Source: Paenibacillus chitinolyticus NBRC 15660
GTDB taxonomy: Bacteria; Bacillota; Bacilli; Paenibacillales; NBRC-103111
DNA length: 64,000 bases
NCBI RefSeq assembly: GCF_000739915.1
Contig: NZ_BBJT01000002.1
Location: forward strand, 1 to 64,000
Direction: 5' to 3'
A program made the translations under genes and the position numbers. Within the stretch, counting starts at the first letter, position 1, and the number at the start of each line of letters is the position of its first letter. This document shows positions 34,857 through 45,135 of the stretch, in pieces. Below the pieces are notes generated by a model. That model worked only from the letters and a program-made list of their open reading frames with translations. It had not been told where the DNA came from and made no database searches.

Positions 34857-37800
34857 TCAAGCAAGCTTGCTTGCCGCAAGCACAGCACTGATTTTTTTCT
34901 TTGCTCCGTCTTCGACCAGCGCGTGTATGATCGCCGTATAATCATCCGCCAGCGCCCAGACGTTCTCTTCGCGGAAAAGACTTGTCGCAAATTCCAGCGT
35001 AAAGCCGATCCTGCCGTCCCGCTCCGCCGCTTCAAGCGTCAAATCGAATTTGCTGACGCCCGGATCGAATTCCTTGGGATCGAATTCAATGCCGCCCGAA
35101 CGATAAGCGACGCGATCGATATTTTGCAAAATAAACATCGTATCGAACAGCGGATTGCGGCTGCGGTCCTGTTCGATTCCCAGCTTTTGCACCAAATCCT
35201 CAAACGGGTAATTCTGGTGTTCCAGTGCTCGCAGCACATCCTCATGCAGCTCGGACAAATAATCGCCAACGGTCCGGTACGATTCCGGGAAGCTGCGAAT
35301 CGCAACCGTATTGACGAACATCCCGATCAGCCCTTCCAGCTGCGCGTGATTACGGCCTGCTACCGGCGTGCCGACAATGATATCCTCCTCACCGCTCCAT
35401 TTGCTCAGCAGCATCGAATAAGCACCGAGCAGCACCGTGTACAACGTCGTGCCGCGCTCGCGCGCAAACGCCTTGATCTTGAGCGTCAGCTCCTCATCCA
35501 GTCTGAAGTTGATCAGACTGCCCTTGAAGTTTTGCAGTTCCGGTCTTGGCAGGGCCGTCTTGAGCTCCAGCGTCGGCAGCTCCCCTTCGAACGCCTCCAG
35601 CCAGTAGCGCTCATGTCCCATATAGGCCTCGCTGCCGATTTGTTCTTCTTGCCATACCGTGTAATCCCGGTACTGGATATCCAGCTCCGGCAGCTCGCCG
35701 CCGCCGTACAAAGTGGTCAGTTCCTGCAGCAGGACGCTGACGGAGACGCCATCGGTAATAATATGATGCAAGTCCAGCAGCAGCAGATGGCGCTCCTCGC
35801 CAAGCGGAATCAATCCGGCACGGAACAGCGGGAGACTTCCGAGATCAAACGGACGGATAAAGCGCTCCATCAGCGCGCTGATACCGCCGAATAATCCTTC
35901 GTCTCCGCCTTCCGCAAGCAGCTTGCCCGCCGCCATTCTCAGCCTGGCGCCCTGCTCCAGCGTAAAGACCGGCTCCGCATGCACGCGCTGGCGGAACTCG
36001 TCCTCCTCGTGATGGAACGTCGTTCTGAGCGATTCATGGCGGCGCATTATCGCAAGGAAAGCTTCCTCCAGCCGCTCCACATCGAGCTTGCCTTGCATAT
36101 GCACGGCGAACGGCACGTGGTACATCGTTGCCTCGTCCGAGATCAGCGCCATCATAAATTGGCGGCGCTGTGCCCTTGACATCGGGTAATGCTCGCGCTC
36201 CGGCTGCTTCGGAATGCGTGCGGCCGCCATGGTTCCGCTATTGTCCAGATGGGCCGCTAAACCTTCAAGCGTAGGATTCATAAAAATATCGCGCAGCGGC
36301 ATTTGGATGCCAAATCGTTCCGCAATGCGGCTGATCATGCCCGCCGCCTTCAGGGAATGGCCGCCAAGATCGAAAAAGCTGTCTTTGGCGCTGATCGCAT
36401 CCGTACCGAGCAGCTCCTTCCAAATCTCCGCCAGCTTGCGCTCGGTATCCGTCGACAGAGGAACAAGCTCGCGTTTGCCCGCATCGGCCGGTCCCGGCTT
36501 CGGCAGCGACCTTCTGTCGATTTTGCCCGTTGGCGTAAGCGGAATCGCATCCAGAACGACCATGAAGGCCGGGACCATATAAGAAGGCAGCTTGTCCACG
36601 AGATATTCGCGCAACTGCCTGGTCAACGGGTCGGATGGCGCGGCGCCGTCCGGCTCCGCATCCGCATCCGCCGCGTTCTGCATGACGACATACGCGCAAA
36701 GCGCATATTCCTCATCCTCTTCCTGAAACGCGGTGACGACCGTTTCCTTCACCTGATCATGGCGAAGCAGCAGCTGCTCAATTTCACCGATTTCAATCCG
36801 GTGGCCTCTGATTTTCACCTGGAAATCGCGGCGTCCCGCGTAGGCAAACTCCCCATTTTCAAGCCTGCGGCCAAGATCGCCCGTGCGATACATGCGTTCG
36901 CGCGGCGCATACGGATTCGGCACAAAAGCGACATCCCATTCGGGATGGCTGAGATACCCGCGCCCGACGCCCGGCCCGCCGATGCAAATTTCGCCCGTCA
37001 CGCCTGTCGGCTGCAGCTTCAGTCCTTCGTCAAGCACCATCATGACGGAACCTTCGATCGGCGTGCCGATCGAAATGTCCTCGCCTTCGGTCACTTCCCG
37101 GATTGAGGTCCACACCGTCGTCTCCGTCGGACCGTACAAATTAAACAATCTGGCTCCGGTAGCGGCGCGCAGCCTGCCGAGCACATCGGCCGTCAGCGGC
37201 TCCGCCCCGATCATCAATATGCGCAGCTTCTGCAAACCGTCCGTTTCGCCTCGCTGATTCATCCACCATTTGAAGCGCGACGGCGTAATTTGCAGCACAT
37301 CGACGTCGTGCGCGTCAATCAGGCCTTGCAGCAAGGCGGCGTCGCCCCGTTCCTCTTCGCTCGCGAGTACAATCCTCATGCCCAGCGTGAGCGGAAGCAG
37401 ATTTTCAACGACAAAAATATCAAAGGAGGCCGATGCCATCGCCAGGATGCTCTGGCCCTTCTCAAACGGAATCCGGTTTCGGAAGCCGCTGATAAAATGC
37501 GACAGCCCGCGATGCTCGATCATCACTCCTTTGGGACGCCCGGTCGAGCCAGACGTATACAGCACATACGCCAAATGGTCCGGCGTATGGACAAAATCCG
37601 GATTTCCTCTGTCCGCCGCATACAGCTCAGGATCGTCCAGATACCACTCGGCAACGGCTCTCGTTACGACTCCGGCATATGCTTTTTCGGTCAGCAGAAG
37701 CGCTTCGCCGCAATCCTCAAGCATCCAGTCGATTCTCTCTTTCGGGTAAGCGGGATCAATAGCGACATATGCGCCTCCGGCTTTCAGAATACCCAAAATG

Positions 37801-40800
37801 CCGACAAGCAGCAGCGGGCTGCGGGACGCCATCAGCGCGACAATTCGCTCGGACCCCACGCCCTTCGCCCGCAAGGAATGGGCAAGCCGATTCGCGCGTT
37901 CGTTCAGCTCGGCGTACGTCACCGTCTCCGCACCGAATTGAATCGCCGTCGCATCCGGCGTGCGCGCCGCCTGGCGTTCCACTTCCTGCACAAACCCCGT
38001 CCAATTCGCCGTTGCTTGCGTGAAAGCCGCCGCCGCGTCTCCTTGCCGGTCCGTCATGCCTTTCTCAGCTCGAATTTCCATCCTACCATTGCTCCCCTCT
38101 CTACTCGCAGCCTGTAGCAGCGTGCCTCCTCCGGACAACAGAGCCAGCAATTGCTCCCGCTCGCTTTCACTCATCAGCTCAAGCTCGCCGACCGTGCGAC
38201 CCTGCGATTTGCACATCTCCCGCACGAGTACGGTATAGCTTTCCGCCATGCGTCGCGCGGTTTCCTCATGAAACAAATCCGTGGCGTACTCCAGTTGAAG
38301 CTCGATTTCCGCTTCCCGTTCTACCGCTTCAAGAGTCAGGTCGAACTTGCTTGTCCCCGCCTCGAACGGCATTTCGCCAAAGACGACGCCGTCTGCTTCC
38401 ATCACCGCCCGGTCCATATTTTGCAAGACAAACATGACGTCAAACAAAGGATTGCGGCTTCTGTCGCTATCTGCCTTCAGCCCTTCAACCAGCTCCTCGA
38501 AAGGATACGTCTGGCGCGAAAGCGCCTCTACGACATGGTTATGCAGCTCCGCCATATAGGCCCGTACCGTCTTGTCCCTTTCCGGCCTGGTCCGCAGCGC
38601 CAGCGTGTTGACGAACATGCCGATCATGCCATGCGTATCGGCATGCTCCCTGCCGGCGGCGGGGGTGCCCACAATCACTTCGGCTTGCCCGCTGTATTTG
38701 GCCAGCATCGCGGCAAAAGCGCCCAGCAGCACCGTATACAGTGTCGTCTTCGCTTCCCGCGCCAGCTTTCGCGCCTCCGCCGTTGTCCGCGCGTCCAGCC
38801 GGAACGAATGGCGGCGGCCCTTATAGCTCGGCAGAGACGGCCGCGGCCGATCCGTCGGCAGTTCCAGCACGGGAAGCTTGCCTTCGAAGATTTCCATCCA
38901 GTACAGCTCATCCTCCGCATAAGCGGCATTTTCAAATCCGGCTTCCTGCCACACCGCATAATCGCTGTATTGCACGCGCAGCTCCGGCAGCGCTTGTCCG
39001 GCATACAGCTGCGACAGCTCATTCACCAGCAATCCGGAGGATACGCCGTCCGTAATAATGTGATGAACATCGAGCAGCAGCAGATGATCTTCCTCATTCA
39101 GCCGCAGCAGCCCCGCCCGCAGCAGCGGCAGCTTGTCCAGATGGAACGGGCGCTGGAAGACTTTCATCAGCCTCGTTACCTCGGCGCCGTCCGGCAGTGC
39201 TCCCCGCAGCGCTTCGTCCCCGGTCAACGCTGTGTAATCCAGCGTCTCCAGCTTGAGCGCATACGGCGGATGAACCGTTTGCCTGAACTCGTCCTTCGTC
39301 ATATGGAAGGTCGTCCGCAAACTTTCGTGGCGAGCGATCAGCGCCGTAAACGCGTCTTCCAGCCGCGCCGCATCCAGCCTGCCCTGCAAGCGGAGCGCGA
39401 ACGGCACATGATACATGGTGGCGTCTCCGGCCAGCATCTGCATCATATATTGGCGGCGCTGGGCACGTGACATCGGATACCACTCGCGGCGCTCCGCCTT
39501 CGGGATCGGCTCGGCCGCCGCAGCGGCGCCGTCTCGTTCCTTCAGCCAAGCGGCCATTTCCGCAATGGAGGTAAGCTCGAATATCTGGCTGAGCGGCACT
39601 AGGGCGCCCGTCGCCTGCTGCAGCTTGCCCGCCAGCACGGCAGCCTTCAAGGAGTGGCCTCCAAGCTCGAAAAAGTCGTCGTGAATGCCGATTGGCCCGG
39701 CCGTATCGCCCAGCACTTCTTCCCAAATGGCGGCGACGCGCTCTTCCATCCCGTCTCGCGGCAGCTCCGGCTTTCCCCGCTCCCGAAGCCCGAATTCCGG
39801 CTCCGGCAGTGCTCGCCGGTCCACTTTCCCGTTCGGCGTCAGAGGTATCGCGTCAATCGCCGCGATATAGGCCGGAATCATCGCCTCCGGCAGCTTGTCT
39901 TTCAGCTTTCTTCGCCATTCCCGCGAAGGGAGCTTGTCCGATGCGACCACATAAGCGCACAGCTCCTTGTCGCCGCTTGCCTGCTCGCGGACGACCACTA
40001 CCGCATCCTCCACTTCGGGAAGGGAAATCAATTGCGAGCGAACCTCGTTCATTTCAATTCGCACGCCTCTGATTTTTACCTGTTGGTCGGCCCGGTCCAC
40101 ATACATCGCGTTGCCGTCCGGCAGCCACTTTGCGATATCGCCGGTTCGATACATGAAGCGTCCCTCGCGGTACGGATGCGCCAAAAAGCGCTCGGCTGTC
40201 ATATCCGGCTTGTTCACATAACCGTCGGCAAGGCCGCTGCCTGCAATATACAGCTCCCCGGCTGCACCGATAGGGGCAAGTTGGCCGCCATAGCCGAATA
40301 TATAAATTTCGACATTGTGCATCGGCCCGCCAATCGGCACATAGCCGCCGCGATAAGCGCCCGGCTTGTATGCGTACATATTGGAGCAAACCGTCGCCTC
40401 CGTCGGGCCGTAGCCGTTAATAATCCGAATCCCGGGATTAAGCTTCGTATACAGCTCCAGCGTTTCGTCTTTAATCGGCTCTACCCCAACGAGCATTTTG
40501 TCCAGCGTAATCGCGGAAGCCGATTGCTCCAGCAGTCGTGCAACCTCTTTTAGCAAAGACGGCGGCAAATAAGCGAATGTAATCCGCTCTTCCGCAATCA
40601 CTTCGGCAATTCGCCGCGGATCAAGCAATTTAGGTTCCGGATAAAGTACCGTGCAAGCCCCGAACATAAGCGGCATAAACAACTCCGCTACGCTGACGTC
40701 AAATGAAATATTGGTCAGGCTGAGGCATCTGTCTCTCTCGCCGTATTGTCCGTCGAAAAACGTTCTAAGCGAATGTCCGAAATTGTAAAAGCTGCGGTGC

Positions 40801-43800
40801 GGCACAATGACGCCCTTCGGCTGACCCGTAGAACCGGAGGTATAGATGACATACATCGGATCGGCGGCGTCCTGCGGCCATGCGGCGACGGCGTCGTCTT
40901 CGCCGGAAAACAGCGTCTCATCCGCAATGTCAAGCACTTGCAGGGAGGCCGGCACGATTCCCGCGGCTCCGGAACGCGAACCGTCCACGAATACCAGATC
41001 CGCGCCGCTGTCCTCCAGCATATAGAGAATGCGCTCCTCGGGATAATGCGGATCCACAGGCATATAAGCGCCTCCGGCTTTCATCACGGCGAGCATAGCG
41101 GTCAGCATAGGGATCGAGCGCTCCGCCATGATGCCGACGATGCTGCCGCGTCCCACACCTTTGGCGCGCAAGGTTCGCGCCAGCGCATCGGTACGGCGAT
41201 CCAGCTCCCGATAGGTCAGGGATTCACCGCCGCAAGACACGGCCGGGAGGCCCGGAACGGCCGCCGCCTGTTCCTTGAAGCAATCATACAGACAGCGCGG
41301 CGGCGGAAAGTCCGCTTCGCGTCTCCCCAGCGCCAGCATGTGCAGGCGCTCCTCCTCCGTCAGCATCTCCGCTTCGCCGAGCGCGGCGTCGGGACGAAGC
41401 GTCAGGCTGCGCAGCAGCTGCACATAATGCCGCATGAACCGCTCGGCTGTCGCACGGCGAAACAAATCGGCATTATATTCCACGACAAGCCGCAGTTCCG
41501 CACCATTTTCTACAGCCTGAATCATCAAATCGTATTTGGCCGTGCCATGCTCAAAGCGCTGGTGACGATACGACAATCCCGCAGACGAAGCGTTTGGAAT
41601 ACCCAGGTTTTGCATAATGAACATCGTGTCAAACAGCGGACTCCGGCTGGCGTCTCTTCTATCCACCCATTGCGCGATTTCCTCGAATGGATAATCGGCG
41701 TGGGCGTAAGCTCCGGTCGCCATCTCTTTCACTTCGGACAAAAAGGTTCTGAACGGCTTATCCGCGCGCGGATAAGCGCGCAGCGCCAGCGTGCCGGTGA
41801 ACATGCCCGCGATCGCTTCCAGCTCGCGCCTGTTCCGTCCCGCAATCGGCGTGCCGACTGCGATGTCCTCGGCCCCTGTATAGTGGGCGAGGAAAGTGTA
41901 ATACGCCGATAGCAGCACCATAAACGGAGTTGCGCCCGATTCGGCCGCGAGGCTGCGCACAGCCGCCGTCAAACCGGCCTCGACGTAAACGTCGAACGTT
42001 TCACCCCGATTGCTTTTGACAGGAGGACGAGGGGCATCGGTCGGAAGCGCAAGCGTCGGCCAGTCTCCCCGGCATTGCTCCCGCCAATACCGTTCGGCGT
42101 TCCCGGAGAGCGGCCTGCTCTCCTGCCATACCGCATAATCCTTGTATTGCAGCGATAGCGGCGGCAACGAAGCACCCTGATATAAAGTCATCAGGTCGGA
42201 CAAAAGAATGCCCGCCGACATGCCGTCGGATGCGATATGATGCATATCAAGAAACAGCACGTGGCGCTCAGGCCCCAGCGTCAGCAAGGCTGCGCGGAGC
42301 AGCGGAGCCGTATCGAGCGTGAACGGCTGGTACAAGTTTTGCAGCACGCCGTCCGCTTCCGCTTCATCGGCCTCCATGCGAATCAGGCGGAAAGGAGTGG
42401 CGGCGTGAATGAGCTGCCTGATCTCTCCGTCGATGACGTGGAAGGTGGTGCGAAGCGTCTCATGACGCTCCACGATCGCTTGCAGGACAGCCTCTAGCCG
42501 GTTTGCATCAATAGCCCCGTCCAAGTGCAACAATTCGGGCAAATTGTAGCTGCGATCATCCGGCATCGCCTGCTGCTGCAAATACATGCGTTTCTGCGGC
42601 GATGAAACCGGATAATGCTCTTGCGGGGCAGCCTTTGGAATCGGCTCCAGCGTATCGCCGGACAAAGAGTCGGACGCTTGGCCGGTTAACGGCCCGACAT
42701 GCCCGCCGTCCGCTCCTGCTCTGTCACGGCCGCCGTTCGCCCCTTGCCCGTCATGACCGCTGTTCGTCTCGTGTCCGCCGTTCCCGACGTCCGTCCCTCG
42801 CCCATCGTGCTGAGCGTTCGTGCTTCGCGATGTATCCGCGCCGCTCTCTCTGAGCCGCCGCTCAATGAGCGCCGTGAACGAAGGCAGATCCGCATGCCCC
42901 AGCAAATCCGTCGCCTGAATGCGGACGCCCGCAAGCTCGCTGAGCCGGTTTACAATTTTGAGCGCAATAATGGAATCTCCGCCCAGCTCATAAAACCCGG
43001 CATCCGCAGGCAATTCGTCATAACCGAGCAGCTCTCCCCAGACATCCGCGATTTGCTGCTCCCATTCCAGGCCGGAACGCTCTCCGGTTAACGTAACGCC
43101 GCTGCGGCGCTTACTGGTCATCCCGCCGCTGCGCTCCAGCGCGGTTTGCCATCTGGCAAACGTCTCGTTTATTTCTTGTCGGAGCTCCTCGGGAATATCT
43201 TCACCGAGCGAATTTCCTCTCCAAGCCGCAAATGGCGTAGGAAGCGCCGCTTCGGCGCGCGCCTCCTCCACCCAGCAACGGTGAGAATCGAACGGATACG
43301 TCGGGAGCGGCAGCCGCTTTCGGCGTTGTCCTAGGTAGATCGCCTTCCAGTCGATCTCGTATCCGCCCACGTAACGTTGACCCAGCTCCAGCGCTTCCAT
43401 TACCCGTTCGTTTGGAACGGGTTGCTGCCGCATATTCCCGGCCGCAGCCGAGTCGGCCGTCCCGAAGCGGACGTTCGGCAGCGAAAGTCCGGTGAGGCCG
43501 CTTTCGGCTGCGGCATGCAAGGTCTCGGCAAGCTCTTCCCAGCCGCTCACCGCAATCGCCAGGCGATACCGGTGGGCTCCCCGGCCGACGGCCAAGGTGT
43601 AGCAAAGGTCGGCCAGGCTGCGGCTCTCGTCGTCACGATGCTGCAGAGCCCAGTCCCGCATCAGCAGCACGAGCCGCTCCAGCGCCGTCATGCTGTGCGC
43701 GGACAAGCAGAACAGCTCCGCTCTGTCCGAGCGAGCCGAAGGGATCCCGGCGGGAGCCTCCTCCAGCACTACATGGCAATTGGTCCCGCTCATGCCGAAC

Positions 43801-45122
43801 GCGCTTACTCCGCATCTTCTTGCCTCGCCGTCCGTCTCCCATGGCGTCAATTCGTCATTGACATAAACGGGCGAATCCACAAACTGAATGTTGCGGTTCG
43901 GAGAGCGGTAATGAAGCGTTGGCGGAAGCTGCTTGTGGACAAGCGACAGGATCGCCTTGAGCAGCCCTGCAATGCCGGCGGCATGGTCGAGATGGCCGAT
44001 ATTTGTTTTCAGCGAGCCGATGGCGCAAAATTGCCGTTTATCGGTATATCTCCGGAAGGCACGCGTCAGCCCGTCGATTTCGATCGGGTCGCCCAGAGAG
44101 GTTCCCGTGCCGTGCGCCTCCATATACGTCACCGTTTCGGGATCAATATCCGCATCCTGCCAGGCGCGCGCAATGACATCCTCCTGTGCGAGGGCGTTCG
44201 GGGCGGTAATGCCGACCGAGCTGCCGTCCTGATTCATCGCGCTGCCTTTGATGACGGCATAAATAGGGTCGCCGTCCTCCTGCGCGCGGGACAGCGGCTT
44301 CAGCAGCAGCGCAATTACGCCGTCACCGATGCCCGTTCCGTCCGCCGAATCGTCGAACGTTCTGGCCCGGTTGTCGCTTGACTCGATGCCAAGCCGTATG
44401 CCGGTATCGAGCGGCAGCACGTTAATTTTGACGCTGCCGGCAATTGCCGCCTCGCATTCGCCGCTGCGGATCGATTGGCATGCCAGATGGACCGCTACCA
44501 GCGAGGAGGAGCAGGCGGTGTCGACGCTGATCGCCGGTCCGCGCAAATTAAGCAAATACGAAATCCGGCTCGGTATCATGGAGCTCAGATTGCCGGGCGC
44601 CGCCATCGACAAGGCGTCGGGGTCCAGTGCTTCGATGATTCGCTTGTAATCATGCAGTGCGTCCCCGTTATAGCCGATAAAGACGCCGGTGCGAGAACCA
44701 TGCAGCGCATCTCCGCCGTACCCCGCATTCTCAAGCGCACCCCAGGCTGTCTGAAGGAACAGGCGCTGCGCCGGACTCATCAGCGAGGCTTCTTTGGGCG
44801 AAAGCCGGAAAAAAGAATAGTCAAAACCTGAAATATCTTCGATATACGCTCCGTCAAAAAAGGAAACGGAGCCGTATTGCGCCTCCATGCGGCGCAAATA
44901 CGGCTTCAATTCCTCCTTGCGGGAAACCGGAAATCCGCCTACCAGGTCCTGACCGCTCCGAAGAAGCTCCCAGAAGGCTTCGTGCGATTCCGCACGAGGC
45001 AGCTTGGCGGATATCCCGACAATCGCAATATCCTTAAGGGAAACATTGGAGACGGAGCCTCCGCTCCGCCCCTTCCGCCCGGATGTGTTTTTTTTGGTAT
45101 CCAGCAAATCCAGTTGAAACAT
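34857..45122 (-). CDS. KS-NRPS hybrid synthetase: KS-ACP-C-A-PCP-C-A-PCP-C
   Basis: About 3421 residues from ATG 45122 (GGGGGGAAGG upstream; the frame to 45212 is the preceding gene). Order with approximate residues: ketosynthase 25-470 (DTACSSS near 203, EAHGTGT near 336, NIGHLDHAAG); a KS-to-ACP linker ending TYPFDSHRCWVE near 640, with no AT and no ketoreductase; ACP (GGDSIIAL near 715); a Gly/His/Asp-rich spacer about 760-810; C (HHIASDG near 962); A4 (pocket read as D-V-A-Y-L-G-G-V-C-K, unassigned); PCP near 1822; C (HHIITDG near 2021); A5 (D-I-V-Q-M-G-L-V-W-K, close to glycine codes); PCP near 2922; final C (HHIITDG near 3121). It should extend the upstream peptide by a malonate unit, residue X and Gly. 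It ends in a condensation domain with no thioesterase. Confidence 0.93.
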   Translation of the reverse strand: MFQLDLLDTKKNTSGRKGRSGGSVSNVSLKDIAIVGISAKLPRAESHEAFWELLRSGQDLVGGFPVSRKEELKPYLRRMEAQYGSVSFFDGAYIEDISGFDYSFFRLSPKEASLMSPAQRLFLQTAWGALENAGYGGDALHGSRTGVFIGYNGDALHDYKRIIEALDPDALSMAAPGNLSSMIPSRISYLLNLRGPAISVDTACSSSLVAVHLACQSIRSGECEAAIAGSVKINVLPLDTGIRLGIESSDNRARTFDDSADGTGIGDGVIALLLKPLSRAQEDGDPIYAVIKGSAMNQDGSSVGITAPNALAQEDVIARAWQDADIDPETVTYMEAHGTGTSLGDPIEIDGLTRAFRRYTDKRQFCAIGSLKTNIGHLDHAAGIAGLLKAILSLVHKQLPPTLHYRSPNRNIQFVDSPVYVNDELTPWETDGEARRCGVSAFGMSGTNCHVVLEEAPAGIPSARSDRAELFCLSAHSMTALERLVLLMRDWALQHRDDESRSLADLCYTLAVGRGAHRYRLAIAVSGWEELAETLHAAAESGLTGLSLPNVRFGTADSAAAGNMRQQPVPNERVMEALELGQRYVGGYEIDWKAIYLGQRRKRLPLPTYPFDSHRCWVEEARAEAALPTPFAAWRGNSLGEDIPEELRQEINETFARWQTALERSGGMTSKRRSGVTLTGERSGLEWEQQIADVWGELLGYDELPADAGFYELGGDSIIALKIVNRLSELAGVRIQATDLLGHADLPSFTALIERRLRESGADTSRSTNAQHDGRGTDVGNGGHETNSGHDGQGANGGRDRAGADGGHVGPLTGQASDSLSGDTLEPIPKAAPQEHYPVSSPQKRMYLQQQAMPDDRSYNLPELLHLDGAIDANRLEAVLQAIVERHETLRTTFHVIDGEIRQLIHAATPFRLIRMEADEAEADGVLQNLYQPFTLDTAPLLRAALLTLGPERHVLFLDMHHIASDGMSAGILLSDLMTLYQGASLPPLSLQYKDYAVWQESRPLSGNAERYWREQCRGDWPTLALPTDAPRPPVKSNRGETFDVYVEAGLTAAVRSLAAESGATPFMVLLSAYYTFLAHYTGAEDIAVGTPIAGRNRRELEAIAGMFTGTLALRAYPRADKPFRTFLSEVKEMATGAYAHADYPFEEIAQWVDRRDASRSPLFDTMFIMQNLGIPNASSAGLSYRHQRFEHGTAKYDLMIQAVENGAELRLVVEYNADLFRRATAERFMRHYVQLLRSLTLRPDAALGEAEMLTEEERLHMLALGRREADFPPPRCLYDCFKEQAAAVPGLPAVSCGGESLTYRELDRRTDALARTLRAKGVGRGSIVGIMAERSIPMLTAMLAVMKAGGAYMPVDPHYPEERILYMLEDSGADLVFVDGSRSGAAGIVPASLQVLDIADETLFSGEDDAVAAWPQDAADPMYVIYTSGSTGQPKGVIVPHRSFYNFGHSLRTFFDGQYGERDRCLSLTNISFDVSVAELFMPLMFGACTVLYPEPKLLDPRRIAEVIAEERITFAYLPPSLLKEVARLLEQSASAITLDKMLVGVEPIKDETLELYTKLNPGIRIINGYGPTEATVCSNMYAYKPGAYRGGYVPIGGPMHNVEIYIFGYGGQLAPIGAAGELYIAGSGLADGYVNKPDMTAERFLAHPYREGRFMYRTGDIAKWLPDGNAMYVDRADQQVKIRGVRIEMNEVRSQLISLPEVEDAVVVVREQASGDKELCAYVVASDKLPSREWRRKLKDKLPEAMIPAYIAAIDAIPLTPNGKVDRRALPEPEFGLRERGKPELPRDGMEERVAAIWEEVLGDTAGPIGIHDDFFELGGHSLKAAVLAGKLQQATGALVPLSQIFELTSIAEMAAWLKERDGAAAAAEPIPKAERREWYPMSRAQRRQYMMQMLAGDATMYHVPFALRLQGRLDAARLEDAFTALIARHESLRTTFHMTKDEFRQTVHPPYALKLETLDYTALTGDEALRGALPDGAEVTRLMKVFQRPFHLDKLPLLRAGLLRLNEEDHLLLLDVHHIITDGVSSGLLVNELSQLYAGQALPELRVQYSDYAVWQEAGFENAAYAEDELYWMEIFEGKLPVLELPTDRPRPSLPSYKGRRHSFRLDARTTAEARKLAREAKTTLYTVLLGAFAAMLAKYSGQAEVIVGTPAAGREHADTHGMIGMFVNTLALRTRPERDKTVRAYMAELHNHVVEALSRQTYPFEELVEGLKADSDRSRNPLFDVMFVLQNMDRAVMEADGVVFGEMPFEAGTSKFDLTLEAVEREAEIELQLEYATDLFHEETARRMAESYTVLVREMCKSQGRTVGELELMSESEREQLLALLSGGGTLLQAASREGSNGRMEIRAEKGMTDRQGDAAAAFTQATANWTGFVQEVERQAARTPDATAIQFGAETVTYAELNERANRLAHSLRAKGVGSERIVALMASRSPLLLVGILGILKAGGAYVAIDPAYPKERIDWMLEDCGEALLLTEKAYAGVVTRAVAEWYLDDPELYAADRGNPDFVHTPDHLAYVLYTSGSTGRPKGVMIEHRGLSHFISGFRNRIPFEKGQSILAMASASFDIFVVENLLPLTLGMRIVLASEEERGDAALLQGLIDAHDVDVLQITPSRFKWWMNQRGETDGLQKLRILMIGAEPLTADVLGRLRAATGARLFNLYGPTETTVWTSIREVTEGEDISIGTPIEGSVMMVLDEGLKLQPTGVTGEICIGGPGVGRGYLSHPEWDVAFVPNPYAPRERMYRTGDLGRRLENGEFAYAGRRDFQVKIRGHRIEIGEIEQLLLRHDQVKETVVTAFQEEDEEYALCAYVVMQNAADADAEPDGAAPSDPLTRQLREYLVDKLPSYMVPAFMVVLDAIPLTPTGKIDRRSLPKPGPADAGKRELVPLSTDTERKLAEIWKELLGTDAISAKDSFFDLGGHSLKAAGMISRIAERFGIQMPLRDIFMNPTLEGLAAHLDNSGTMAAARIPKQPEREHYPMSRAQRRQFMMALISDEATMYHVPFAVHMQGKLDVERLEEAFLAIMRRHESLRTTFHHEEDEFRQRVHAEPVFTLEQGARLRMAAGKLLAEGGDEGLFGGISALMERFIRPFDLGSLPLFRAGLIPLGEERHLLLLDLHHIITDGVSVSVLLQELTTLYGGGELPELDIQYRDYTVWQEEQIGSEAYMGHERYWLEAFEGELPTLELKTALPRPELQNFKGSLINFRLDEELTLKIKAFARERGTTLYTVLLGAYSMLLSKWSGEEDIIVGTPVAGRNHAQLEGLIGMFVNTVAIRSFPESYRTVGDYLSELHEDVLRALEHQNYPFEDLVQKLGIEQDRSRNPLFDTMFILQNIDRVAYRSGGIEFDPKEFDPGVSKFDLTLEAAERDGRIGFTLEFATSLFREENVWALADDYTAIIHALVEDGAKKKISAVLAASKLA

Positions 45123-45135
45123 GGCGCCTTCCCCC

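Noticed and set aside
40700-41000. A4 as a beta-alanine-activating domain fed by panD
   Set aside because: The pocket keeps the Asp that binds an alpha-amino group; beta-alanine domains usually lack it.
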